A DNA stretch of 64,000 nucleotides from Peribacillus faecalis (GTDB lineage: Bacteria; Bacillota; Bacilli; Bacillales; DSM-1321): the NCBI RefSeq assembly GCF_014712675.1, contig NZ_JACXSI010000008.1, forward strand, positions 1 through 64,000. Reading direction: 5' to 3'. Under the pieces are notes generated by a model, which did no database searches, had not been told where the DNA came from, and was given only the letters and a program-made list of their open reading frames with translations. Below are positions 56,464-64,000 of the stretch, piece after piece. The translations under genes and the position numbers were made by a program. Within the stretch, counting starts at the first letter, position 1. Each line of letters begins with the position of its first letter.

Positions 56464-57165
56464 ATGCTTCATTCTAAAGGAGGTATTTATAGAAGGTATA
56501 TAAAAAGACCAATGGATTTTCTTTTATCTTTAACGGCACTTGTAATTTTAAGTCCTATTCTTTTGCTGATTGCCATTCTTATTAAGTTGAATTTGGGAAG
56601 TCCCGTTATTTTTAGGCAGAAACGTCCAGGATTAAATGAGGAGATTTTCACGTTATATAAGTTTAGGACAATGACTAATAGCAGAAATGAGAATGGAGAA
56701 TTATTGCCGGATGATATTAGAATTACTAAACTTGGCAAGTTTCTTCGTGATACATCACTGGATGAGCTTCCTGAATTAATTAATATTTTGAAAGGTGATC
56801 TTTCAATTGTCGGACCAAGACCTCAACTTGTGCAAGATATAGTGTTTATGACTTTAAAACAAAGAAAGAGATGCGAGGTTACACCAGGACTTACGGGTTG
56901 GGCTCAAATCCACGGGCGCAATTCAGTGACATGGGAAGAAAAATTAGAAATGGATTTGGAATATATCGATAATATTACTTTCATAAAAGATTGGAAAATA
57001 ATTTTTTTGACAGTAATTAAGGTTTTAGAGCGGGAGGGAGTAAGTGAAGAAGGTATGATAACCGCTGAGAACCTTGGAGATTACCTATTAAGAATAGGAC
57101 AGATTGATGAAAAGACCTATTTGGCATTGATAGAGAAAAGTAGAGAAATAGAAAATATCTTGTAA
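56464..57165 (+). CDS. epsL: Initiating sugar transferase (EpsL/PglC-like)
   Basis: A 233-residue phosphoglycosyl transferase. One N-terminal membrane helix (about 16-38) is followed by FRQKRPGLNEEIFTLYKFRT, TSLDELPELINILKGDLSIV and GPRP. It passes a phospho-sugar to undecaprenyl phosphate to start the repeat unit. The C-terminus has about 35 residues more than B. subtilis EpsL. A GTG at 56455, overlapping the previous stop, is an alternative start. It is different from the initiating enzyme of locus 1. Confidence 0.9.
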   Translation: MLHSKGGIYRRYIKRPMDFLLSLTALVILSPILLLIAILIKLNLGSPVIFRQKRPGLNEEIFTLYKFRTMTNSRNENGELLPDDIRITKLGKFLRDTSLDELPELINILKGDLSIVGPRPQLVQDIVFMTLKQRKRCEVTPGLTGWAQIHGRNSVTWEEKLEMDLEYIDNITFIKDWKIIFLTVIKVLEREGVSEEGMITAENLGDYLLRIGQIDEKTYLALIEKSREIENIL

Positions 57166-57178
57166 GACGGTGTTTAGA

Positions 57179-57937
57179 ATGGGAAACAAGAATAATAAAG
57201 AAAATATTTTAGTTTCAATAATCACACCTGTTTACAATTCAGAAAAGTATATAGGTGAAACAATAAAGAGTGTATTGGCTCAGACATATCCAAACTGGGA
57301 GATGCTTATTGCTGATGATTGTTCGACAGACAGAACGGCTAAAGTGATTGATGGATTTAAAGATTCTAGAATCAAATATTTTAGATTAGAGAAAAATGCT
57401 GGAGCTGCTGTCGCAAGAAATAAGGCTCTTGAAAAAGCGCAAGGAAGTTACATCGCTTTTTTAGATGCGGATGATATGTGGAAACCTAATAAGCTAGAAA
57501 ACCAATTAAATTTCATGATTGAAAATAATATTGGGTTCTCATTCACAGGGTATGAGATTGTAAGAGAGAACCAGAACAAGATTATTAGAGTACCTTCGAA
57601 ACTGAATTATAGTCAATTCATGAAAAATACTATTATTGGAACACTGACTGTAATGATAAATCTTGATATTGTGGGCGAAGTTAGATTAGTTAATGTGAAG
57701 AAAGACCATGATTCAATGACTTGGGCTAAACTGCTTAGAGAAGGTCATAGCGCATATGGCTTAAATGAAAGTTTAGCCTATTACAGGGAAGTAAAAGGAT
57801 CAATATCACATAATAAGTTTGAGGCAGCTAAAAACCATTGGATTAATTGCAGAAAAGTTGAGCATCTATCAATATTTAAATGTCTTTATTTTTTTGTTTT
57901 TTATGGGATAAATGCTGTGAAAAAACACTATAGTTAG
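57179..57937 (+). CDS. Glycosyltransferase family 2
   Basis: A 252-residue GT-A transferase. VSIITPVYNSEKYI gives the fold start, DDCSTDRT the nucleotide part and AFLDADDMWKP the DXD motif near residue 96. An alternative GTG start at 57170 would add three residues; the ATG at 57179 is 6 bases from GACGGTG. It is of the EpsE/WcaA general type; its sugar cannot be inferred. Confidence 0.92.
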   Translation: MGNKNNKENILVSIITPVYNSEKYIGETIKSVLAQTYPNWEMLIADDCSTDRTAKVIDGFKDSRIKYFRLEKNAGAAVARNKALEKAQGSYIAFLDADDMWKPNKLENQLNFMIENNIGFSFTGYEIVRENQNKIIRVPSKLNYSQFMKNTIIGTLTVMINLDIVGEVRLVNVKKDHDSMTWAKLLREGHSAYGLNESLAYYREVKGSISHNKFEAAKNHWINCRKVEHLSIFKCLYFFVFYGINAVKKHYS

Positions 57938-58002
57938 TCACTTAGTATGCAGGACTAATTATATAGCAAGCATTAATTTGCTTATAGAGAGGGGGAGATG
58001 GC

Positions 58003-58842
58003 ATGACTCATTGGAAAGCTTATCATAAAGTTCTTATACCTTGTATTCCCCAAGTTAGTGAGCCAGAAGAAAGTATTGAAGAAATCAAGAAATTAATGAA
58101 AAAGTCGCATTGTTATATGGCTAGATGGACAACAGATTTTGATTCAGATGTATATAAAGATTTCTATTATTTAGTGTGTGATAAATTTATTGAAGTTGAA
58201 GATGTTGAATTAAGGAAAGTAAGAAATGAATTACGAAGAGCTTTTAAATATTGTAGTGTAAAAATCATTTCAAAAAAATCTTTAATTGAACAAGGATACA
58301 ATGTTTATGATAAAGCGTTCAAAAAATATATTACTAATGTAAATAAAATGAATAAACAGCAATTTGAAGAAATGGTTGAAAATTTGGATGAATCGATAGA
58401 TATCTGGGGCGTATTTTATGACAGTATCTTAGTAGGCTGGGGTACAGTGAAAGTATACGATAAATTTTGTGATTTTCAAGTAGTAAAATATGACCCTGAT
58501 TTTTTAAAATTCGAGATCAGTGCTGCTATTAATTATTCGATAAATCAATATTATATAAAAAAACACAATAAATTTATTATAGCCGGTACTAAATCATTAA
58601 ATCATGATACGAATATCCAAAACTACTTAGTAAAGAAATTCAATTACAAAAGAAGATACTGTAAGTTACATGTAGTTTATATTTGGTATGTACAAGTCCT
58701 TGTAAGATTCTTGTATCCTTTTAGAAAATTTTTTTATAAGTTCAAAACAGGTGTTTTTAGTAAGATTGCTGTTGTTTTAAGACATGAAGAAATAATAAGA
58801 AGTCAGAAAAAATTGGAAGTACAACTTAAAAATCAAATGTAA
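58003..58842 (+). CDS. Unrecognised protein in the EPS locus, possibly GNAT/FemAB-like
   Basis: A 279-residue soluble protein. I do not recognise it with confidence. The middle (WGVFYDSILVGWGTVKVYDK, and ISAAINYSINQYYIKK with IAGTKSLNHDTN) has the beta-strand and helix pattern of acyltransferases of the GNAT/FemAB superfamily, which modify sugars or peptides. There is no signal peptide; the C-terminal 80 residues are basic and aromatic (RFLYPFRKFFYKFK). AGAGAGGGGGAGATGGC precedes the ATG. A role in acylating an amino sugar of the polymer is possible. Confidence 0.6.
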   Translation: MTHWKAYHKVLIPCIPQVSEPEESIEEIKKLMKKSHCYMARWTTDFDSDVYKDFYYLVCDKFIEVEDVELRKVRNELRRAFKYCSVKIISKKSLIEQGYNVYDKAFKKYITNVNKMNKQQFEEMVENLDESIDIWGVFYDSILVGWGTVKVYDKFCDFQVVKYDPDFLKFEISAAINYSINQYYIKKHNKFIIAGTKSLNHDTNIQNYLVKKFNYKRRYCKLHVVYIWYVQVLVRFLYPFRKFFYKFKTGVFSKIAVVLRHEEIIRSQKKLEVQLKNQM

Positions 58843-58889
58843 TTAATATCAACTCATTTTTATAAATTTTGGATTGTAGGTGATCAAAA

Positions 58890-60227
58890 ATGAAAATAGC
58901 TATAGCAGGAACAGGTTATGTAGGATTAGTCACAGGAGTGTGTTTGTCGGAAGTTGGCCATTCAGTTGTGTGTGTTGATATTGATGAGAATAAAGTTAAG
59001 GACATGAAAGCTGGTATATCTCCAATTTATGAAGCTGATCTTGAGGAGTTAATGAAAAATAATTATACAGAGGGTAGATTAAATTATACCACTGATTATA
59101 AGAATGCTTATAAAGATGCTGACATTATCATGATTGCTGTAGGTACTCCTGAACGGAACGATGGTTCAGCTAATTTAGATCATGTTAAAAAAGTAGCAAT
59201 TCAAATTGCAGAAAATGTTGAGAAAGATACGCTAGTAGTTGTGAAATCAACGGTGCCGATTGGAACAAATGACAGTATTGAGGCTTTAATAAAAAAACAT
59301 CTTGTAAATGATGTTCATATTGAGGTAGCTTCTAATCCCGAGTTTTTGGCACAAGGGACAGCAGTTAATGACACGCTAAATGCATCACGTATTGTTATTG
59401 GTGTCGAAAGTGAATGGGCTCGTGAACTTCTGGAGAGAGTATATCAAGCCTTTAATCAACCAATTGTTATTACAAATCGACGTAGTGCGGAAATGATAAA
59501 ATATGCATCAAATGATTTCTTAGCTTTAAAAATATCATTTATTAACGATATTGCAAATCTTTGTGAAATTGTTGGTGCTAACATTGAAGATGTTGCTCGT
59601 GGCATGAGTTACGATGAACGGATTGGTAGCAAATTTTTAAAAGCAGGTCTTGGCTACGGTGGTTCTTGCTTTCCTAAAGATACGAAAGCATTGCATTGGT
59701 TAGCGTGTGATCAAGATTATGAATTGAGAACAGTTAAAGCAGCAATAGAGGTAAATGAAAACCAAAAAATGAAGTTAATAAAAAAAGCACGTAAAACGAT
59801 AGAGAGTTTTGATAATGTAAGAGTTGCTGTGCTGGGTTTAACGTTTAAGCCTGGGACAGATGACTTGCGTGATGCTCCATCAATCGTAAATATTAATTAT
59901 TTAGTTGAACATGGAGCAGAAGTGATAGCCTATGATCCGGTAGGTGTAAATAATGCAAAGCGTTATTTTGGAAATACAATTACTTATACAACATCTATTG
60001 AAGAGGCATTACAGGGGGCGGAAATGTGCTTTATTATGACTGAATGGGAAGAGATAATAAACATTGAACCGTCAAAATTTAAAAAGTTAATGAGTAAAGC
60101 AAAGGTATTTGATGGTCGAAACTGCTATCAACCAAAAGTAATGGAAGACATCGGAGTAGAGTATTATTCTATCGGACGAGGAGATAAAATTTCAGCATTA
60201 GAAGAAGAAACACAACTGACAGTTTGA
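58890..60227 (+). CDS. ugd: UDP-glucose 6-dehydrogenase
   Basis: A 445-residue NAD-dependent enzyme making UDP-glucuronate from UDP-glucose. The NAD loop is GTGYVGLVTG at residues 7-16, the catalytic cysteine is in GYGGSCFPKDT and GLTFKPGTDDLRDAPS marks the C-terminal domain. ATTGTAGGTGATCAAAA precedes the ATG. It indicates that the polymer of locus 2 contains an acidic sugar. Confidence 0.95.
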   Translation: MKIAIAGTGYVGLVTGVCLSEVGHSVVCVDIDENKVKDMKAGISPIYEADLEELMKNNYTEGRLNYTTDYKNAYKDADIIMIAVGTPERNDGSANLDHVKKVAIQIAENVEKDTLVVVKSTVPIGTNDSIEALIKKHLVNDVHIEVASNPEFLAQGTAVNDTLNASRIVIGVESEWARELLERVYQAFNQPIVITNRRSAEMIKYASNDFLALKISFINDIANLCEIVGANIEDVARGMSYDERIGSKFLKAGLGYGGSCFPKDTKALHWLACDQDYELRTVKAAIEVNENQKMKLIKKARKTIESFDNVRVAVLGLTFKPGTDDLRDAPSIVNINYLVEHGAEVIAYDPVGVNNAKRYFGNTITYTTSIEEALQGAEMCFIMTEWEEIINIEPSKFKKLMSKAKVFDGRNCYQPKVMEDIGVEYYSIGRGDKISALEEETQLTV

Positions 60228-60278
60228 TAATTACTATTATTATTTTGTCAGAAATAAAAATTGACAAGGAGCATATTC

Positions 60279-61058
60279 ATGAATCTGGAAGTACTGGTAT
60301 CAACAATGGATCAAATTGATTATAGCTTGTTGGAAAAAATGAATATACAATCTGATGCTATAGTTATCAATCAATGTAATAAAAATGAAGTTGTCAATTT
60401 TGAATATAAAAAACATCATATTTCTTTTCTATGCTTTAACGAACGAGGAATTGGATTGAGTAGGAATAACGCTCTAATGAGAGCTACGGGAGATATTTGC
60501 TTATTTGCTGATGATGATGTGATATATGTTGATAATTATAGGGAAATAGTTATTGAAGCCTTCAAGCAAAATCCAAAGGCTGATTTAATTTTTTTTAATG
60601 TACTCAGTCGTAATTTGAAAAGACCATCATATAAAATTGAAAAAAGTAGAAGAGTAAGATGGTTCAATTGTTTAAGATTTGGTACATATCAAATGGCAGT
60701 CAGAACAGAACGTATAAAACAAGCTAATATATATTTTTCCCTTTTATTTGGGGGAGGAGCAAAGTATGGATCTGGAGAGGATAGTCTTTTTATTGTTGAT
60801 TGTTTGAAAAAAGGGTTAAACGTATATACTAATTCCTCCATTATTGGTTATGTAAGTCAAAGTAATTCTTCGTGGTTCCGTGGGTATACTGATAAGTTCT
60901 TTTTTGATAAAGGCGTCTTGTTTGCTTTTATATCAAAAAGGTGGGCAAGAATTCTTTGTTTACAATTTATTTTAAGGCATAGAGAAATGCTAAGTAATAT
61001 GAGTTTTAGGGAAGCATATAATGCCATGAAAAAAGGTATTAAAGAGACTAAAGGATGA
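60279..61058 (+). CDS. Glycosyltransferase family 2-like protein
   Basis: A 259-residue GT-A type transferase with an unusual N-terminus (MNLEVLVSTMDQIDYSLLEK). GIGLSRNNALMRATGDICLF and ADDDVIY carry the DXD motif. GGGGAKYGSGEDSLFIVDCL matches the acceptor region of similar enzymes in capsule loci. Start at ATG 60279 with CAAGGAGCA upstream. Donor unknown. Confidence 0.82.
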   Translation: MNLEVLVSTMDQIDYSLLEKMNIQSDAIVINQCNKNEVVNFEYKKHHISFLCFNERGIGLSRNNALMRATGDICLFADDDVIYVDNYREIVIEAFKQNPKADLIFFNVLSRNLKRPSYKIEKSRRVRWFNCLRFGTYQMAVRTERIKQANIYFSLLFGGGAKYGSGEDSLFIVDCLKKGLNVYTNSSIIGYVSQSNSSWFRGYTDKFFFDKGVLFAFISKRWARILCLQFILRHREMLSNMSFREAYNAMKKGIKETKG

Positions 61059-61160
61059 TAAAGTACTGAAAGAAAGGATTTAAAAATAAGTAGCTTGGCA
61101 ATATAAGTGTTTTTTCGATATAAGAAATAGAATTATTTTTGATTGAAGGGTTTTTCTAGA

Positions 61161-62321
61161 ATGGAAAAAAACAATTTCTTCTTAACTTTAATTCTGAGTC
61201 TTTTAAGTATTGCATACGTACTGGTAGATTGGAGTATAGGAATTATAAATTTTGGGGATATACTAGTATTAATAGATGCAGGATTAGTATTGACAATAGG
61301 ACTATTAACCAAAACCCTACGAATTCAGAGGAATCAAATTATTATTCTCATAGGATTAGTTCTATTGGTTGTATTAAATATAATGTCAAATTTATTAATC
61401 AATCCAGATTTCTCCATTAATGAAAGCATTATTAGTTTATGTAAAGTTATATTTTATACAATAGCTTTTATTTTATTGTATAACTTTATTGTTATAAATA
61501 GGCTTGAATATAAGTTTCTTCAGATTATTAGTGTTGTAACTGTTATAGTATGTTTTATCGGAATATATATAACGCTTGCTATCTATCTGAAAGGTGTTCT
61601 TCCTTATGAATTCTTTTGGAATTTCACTAGGAATGACGTAGCAAGTTATATATACAGGGGGTATGGGTCGATCATACGAACTAGAAGTTTGTTTTCAGAA
61701 CCTGCTCATTTTGGATTTTTTCTTAATTCTGTTTTAGCAATTATTTGTTTTAATAGACAAAATTACAAGATATCAAAGAAAGTGGACATTATTATAACTT
61801 TTTCCATTATTTTAACTCTTTCTTATGGATCAATACTTATAATGTTCCTTTTGAAATTGTTGCATTATTCTAACCTAGATAATGTTAGAGAAATTATAGT
61901 TAACAGCAAAAAATACTTTCCTATATTTTTATGCTTGCTTCTTTTCTTATTAAATATGGGAGATTCAATAGAGGGAACGGTATTTAAAAGAACTCAAGAG
62001 ATATTTAATGGAGAAGATAGTTCAACCGACAGTAGAATTGAAGGAAGTTGGAGTTACGTCGCAGAAGACACTATATTTATTGGAAACGGAATCGGAAACA
62101 CTCCAACTATATACAATAATTTTGCGTATATCTTATCGGATCTAGGATTAATTGCTTTCGTGCTTTACTTACTATTCAATTTAATCTTATTAAGATTAAA
62201 TTTCAAATTAGAGATGGTTTTTTTGGTTTTAAATATTCAAAAAGGAGGATATCTTGGGGTTGGTTTTTGGATATTAGTGTTTTTATTAATAATTTATAAT
62301 AGAAGATTGTCCAAAGAGTGA
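61161..62321 (+). CDS. Polysaccharide polymerase (Wzy-like)
   Basis: A 386-residue protein with about ten membrane helices and a large outer loop carrying IRTRSLFSEPAHFGFFLNSV, a motif shared by many Wzy polymerases. ATG 61161 is preceded by GAAGGG; an in-frame TTG at 61143 is an alternative. It would polymerise the repeat unit of locus 2. It is very AT-rich, as usual for polymerase genes in variable loci. Confidence 0.85.
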   Translation: MEKNNFFLTLILSLLSIAYVLVDWSIGIINFGDILVLIDAGLVLTIGLLTKTLRIQRNQIIILIGLVLLVVLNIMSNLLINPDFSINESIISLCKVIFYTIAFILLYNFIVINRLEYKFLQIISVVTVIVCFIGIYITLAIYLKGVLPYEFFWNFTRNDVASYIYRGYGSIIRTRSLFSEPAHFGFFLNSVLAIICFNRQNYKISKKVDIIITFSIILTLSYGSILIMFLLKLLHYSNLDNVREIIVNSKKYFPIFLCLLLFLLNMGDSIEGTVFKRTQEIFNGEDSSTDSRIEGSWSYVAEDTIFIGNGIGNTPTIYNNFAYILSDLGLIAFVLYLLFNLILLRLNFKLEMVFLVLNIQKGGYLGVGFWILVFLLIIYNRRLSKE

Positions 62322-62436
62322 ATTTTAATTATAGGTTAATTCATAAATGAAGCACAAATACCTGTTACCTCCTATTTAGCCATAATCTAAAAAACGAAGA
62401 TGTATTGTTATAGTACATTCTAGAAGGGAGCATGAA

Positions 62437-63384
62437 ATGAGTACCATAATTTCAGTAATAATGAGTACTTATAATGAAGAAATAGATTGGGTTAGATTAA
62501 GTGTTGAGTCAATAATAAATCAAACGTATAAAGATATAGAGTTTATAATTGTTTTGGATAATCCTGATAATTATCAGTTAAAAGAATTACTTCAAAAATA
62601 TGAAAGAGAAGATAAGAGGATTAAATTAGTTTTAAATAAAAAGAATATGGGTTTGGTTTCTAGTTTGAACATTGCATTACAACATTGTACAGGCAGATAT
62701 ATAGCCCGGATGGATGCGGATGATATCTCTATCCAGTCACGTTTAGAGCTTGAAAAAGAATATTTAGAAAAACACAATTTAGACTTTGTTTTTGCAGGTG
62801 TTGAGATAATTGATGAGCAGGGAAATCGACTTTATCAAGAAAATGATAGAGAGCTAAACAGTAATAATTCTCGTAAGTTATTGGAGAAAGGATGTATTTC
62901 CAAACACCCTACTTGGTTTTTGAAAAAGGAAATATATGATAACTTAAAAGGCTATAGGGATGTTCCTTATAGTGAAGATTATGATTTCTTGTTAAGATGT
63001 TTAAGCAAAGATTATAAAATAGGGAAAATGAGTGAAATTTTATTATTATATAGGATACGGAGTACAAGTATTTCAAGAAGTTTTGGTTTAGAACAGTACT
63101 TAAATACGCGCTGTTTATTACATCTGTATAGGAAGGAAAAGTTAGATGATTACTCATTATTATCTAACATGACTAAAAAGTCTAGGGAACTTTGTGGAAT
63201 AAAGGAAATCCAAAAATTCAACCTTGCTGATCACAAATTCAATGCTGCATTGACTTATTTTAAAAATAAAAGAATATTTAAGGGTTCTTTTGAGTTCATG
63301 AGGAGTATGTTCACTAGTAGATACTTTTCTATGAAAATTTCGGATACTATTAGATTTAAGGTGAGTGAAAAAATAATTAAGTGA
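62437..63384 (+). CDS. Glycosyltransferase family 2
   Basis: A 315-residue GT-A transferase. The N-terminus is ISVIMSTYNEEIDWVRLSVE, then the DXD region ARMDADDISIQSRLELE near residue 90 and the acceptor region YSEDYDFLLRCL. GAAGGGAGCATGAA precedes the ATG. The C-terminal 80 residues are basic and helical. It ends shortly before a hairpin at 63435. Confidence 0.92.
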   Translation: MSTIISVIMSTYNEEIDWVRLSVESIINQTYKDIEFIIVLDNPDNYQLKELLQKYEREDKRIKLVLNKKNMGLVSSLNIALQHCTGRYIARMDADDISIQSRLELEKEYLEKHNLDFVFAGVEIIDEQGNRLYQENDRELNSNNSRKLLEKGCISKHPTWFLKKEIYDNLKGYRDVPYSEDYDFLLRCLSKDYKIGKMSEILLLYRIRSTSISRSFGLEQYLNTRCLLHLYRKEKLDDYSLLSNMTKKSRELCGIKEIQKFNLADHKFNAALTYFKNKRIFKGSFEFMRSMFTSRYFSMKISDTIRFKVSEKIIK

Positions 63385-63434
63385 AGTATTAGTGCGAAAA
63401 AGTCTATTATATACGAAGCAATCTTTCTAGTTTA

Positions 63435-63495
63435 AAGAAGAGGCTATCCTATAGGTTAGGTGAATACTGATTTATTAGGATAGTCTCTTTGTTTT
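63435..63495 (+). terminator. Terminator-like hairpin before the last gene
   Basis: AGAGGCTATCCTA and TAGGATAGTCTCT pair across about 30 bases and are followed by TTGTTTT. If it acts, the gene at 63561 needs its own promoter or read-through by the EAR mechanism. Confidence 0.6.
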
Positions 63496-63560
63496 AAGTA
63501 TAAATAGATTCTCAATAGGACTTAAGGGTTTTTAGCAGAGTCCTAAAGGAGCGTAGAGTA

Positions 63561-64000
63561 ATGAGAGTATTTATGAAGAAGATATTTAATTTATTCTTTT
63601 TAAAGAATAGTATAAAGAAAAATACTAGATATTTAGAACCAGGCACATACTCCATAGATAATGTTACAAATTTGGCTTGGAGGAAGGATTATAATACAGT
63701 AAAGTTTGTTGAAGATAACCTGGTGAAAAATACATACAATCTTAAGCGTGAATTTTGTTTTAAAGGTATAGTGAAAGGTATTCTTTCACCGAAAAAAATT
63801 ATGATAAAAGATCAAAATCAGGATGAGTGCTTTAAAGGGACAGTCTTTTTTTTGTCTCATAGTGTGAATAAAGATATAAAGATATTTAATGTCAGAAAAA
63901 AAGAAGTGCTATCAATATATTCAAATGCTGATAAATTAAAAAAGAAAATTCTAGATTATAATTATTTTAGACTTTATTTTGATATGCCATGTATTAAATT
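63561..64000 (+). CDS. Unrecognised EPS-locus protein, cut by the window end
   Basis: An open frame from ATG 63561 (TAAAGGAGCG upstream) runs to the window edge, with at least 146 codons. It starts MRVFMKKIFNLFFLKNSIKK and continues with YLEPGTYSIDNVTNLAWRKD and FCFKGIVKGILSPKKIMIKD. There is no signal peptide or clear catalytic motif in the visible part. Its position implies a role in EPS synthesis or modification, but I do not recognise the family. Confidence 0.6.
   Translation, partial: MRVFMKKIFNLFFLKNSIKKNTRYLEPGTYSIDNVTNLAWRKDYNTVKFVEDNLVKNTYNLKREFCFKGIVKGILSPKKIMIKDQNQDECFKGTVFFLSHSVNKDIKIFNVRKKEVLSIYSNADKLKKKILDYNYFRLYFDMPCIK

Noticed and set aside
62592-63157. Minus-strand open frames within the last GT2 gene
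   Set aside because: They are readings opposite an AT-rich gene with clear GT2 motifs and have no start signals.

Overview
This is a chromosomal window from a low-GC, endospore-forming Firmicute of the family Bacillaceae. From about 1.6 to 32.6 kb the gene order matches the Bacillus subtilis yqfC-yqfX region almost gene for gene: yqfC, yqfD, phoH, pgpH (yqfF), ybeY, dgkA, cdd, era, yqzL, recO, glyQ, glyS, ccpN, yqfL, yqxD, dnaG, sigA, cccA, trmK, yqfO, ispH, yqfQ, cshB, nfo, yqfT, znuC, znuB, zur, yqfW, yqfX. Sporulation genes (yqfC, yqfD), a glycine T-box and a Zur operator fit this. The species cannot be named from the sequence alone.

Layout. 0-0.1 kb is the 3' end of a group II intron. 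0.25-1.5 kb holds three unrecognised small genes, one of them Cys-rich. 1.6-22.0 kb is housekeeping: c-di-AMP turnover, ribosome maturation, recombination, glycyl-tRNA synthetase under a T-box, and the dnaG-sigA macromolecular-synthesis genes. 22.0-22.9 kb is a graveyard of decayed exopolysaccharide (EPS) genes in front of an intact galE. 24.1-32.6 kb carries ispH, yqfQ, cshB, nfo, yqfT, the zinc uptake operon and yqfW/yqfX, broken up by a modular palindromic repeat that abuts gene 3' ends.

From 32.8 kb to the window end, two consecutive EPS/capsule loci replace the genes that would follow yqfX in B. subtilis. A two-component pair comes first, with a frameshifted kinase. Locus 1 (34.7-45.9 kb) has epsA, epsB, an EAR-type structured RNA, a strong terminator, galU, an initiating phosphoglycosyl transferase, a polymerase, a DUF4422 transferase broken by a frameshift, a LicD protein, a GT4 transferase, a probable galactofuranosyltransferase, glf and a flippase. 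tagD, a second galE and pgcA follow and supply precursors. Locus 2 (50.8 kb to the end) has a fused EpsA-EpsB protein, a second EAR-type RNA with its own terminator, epsC, a second galU, an EpsN-like aminotransferase, an EpsL-like transferase, three GT2 transferases, ugd, a polymerase and a truncated last gene. A small YqfX-like membrane protein precedes each locus.

Together, PgcA, GalU, GalE, Glf and Ugd would make UDP-glucose, UDP-galactose, UDP-galactofuranose and UDP-glucuronate. EpsC and the aminotransferase would make a UDP-4-amino sugar. The transferases, polymerases and flippase assemble and export polymer, and Wzz/BY-kinase proteins control chain length. The most notable point is the duplicated module of kinase gene, EAR RNA and hairpin terminator, which suggests that both EPS operons are controlled by processive antitermination.
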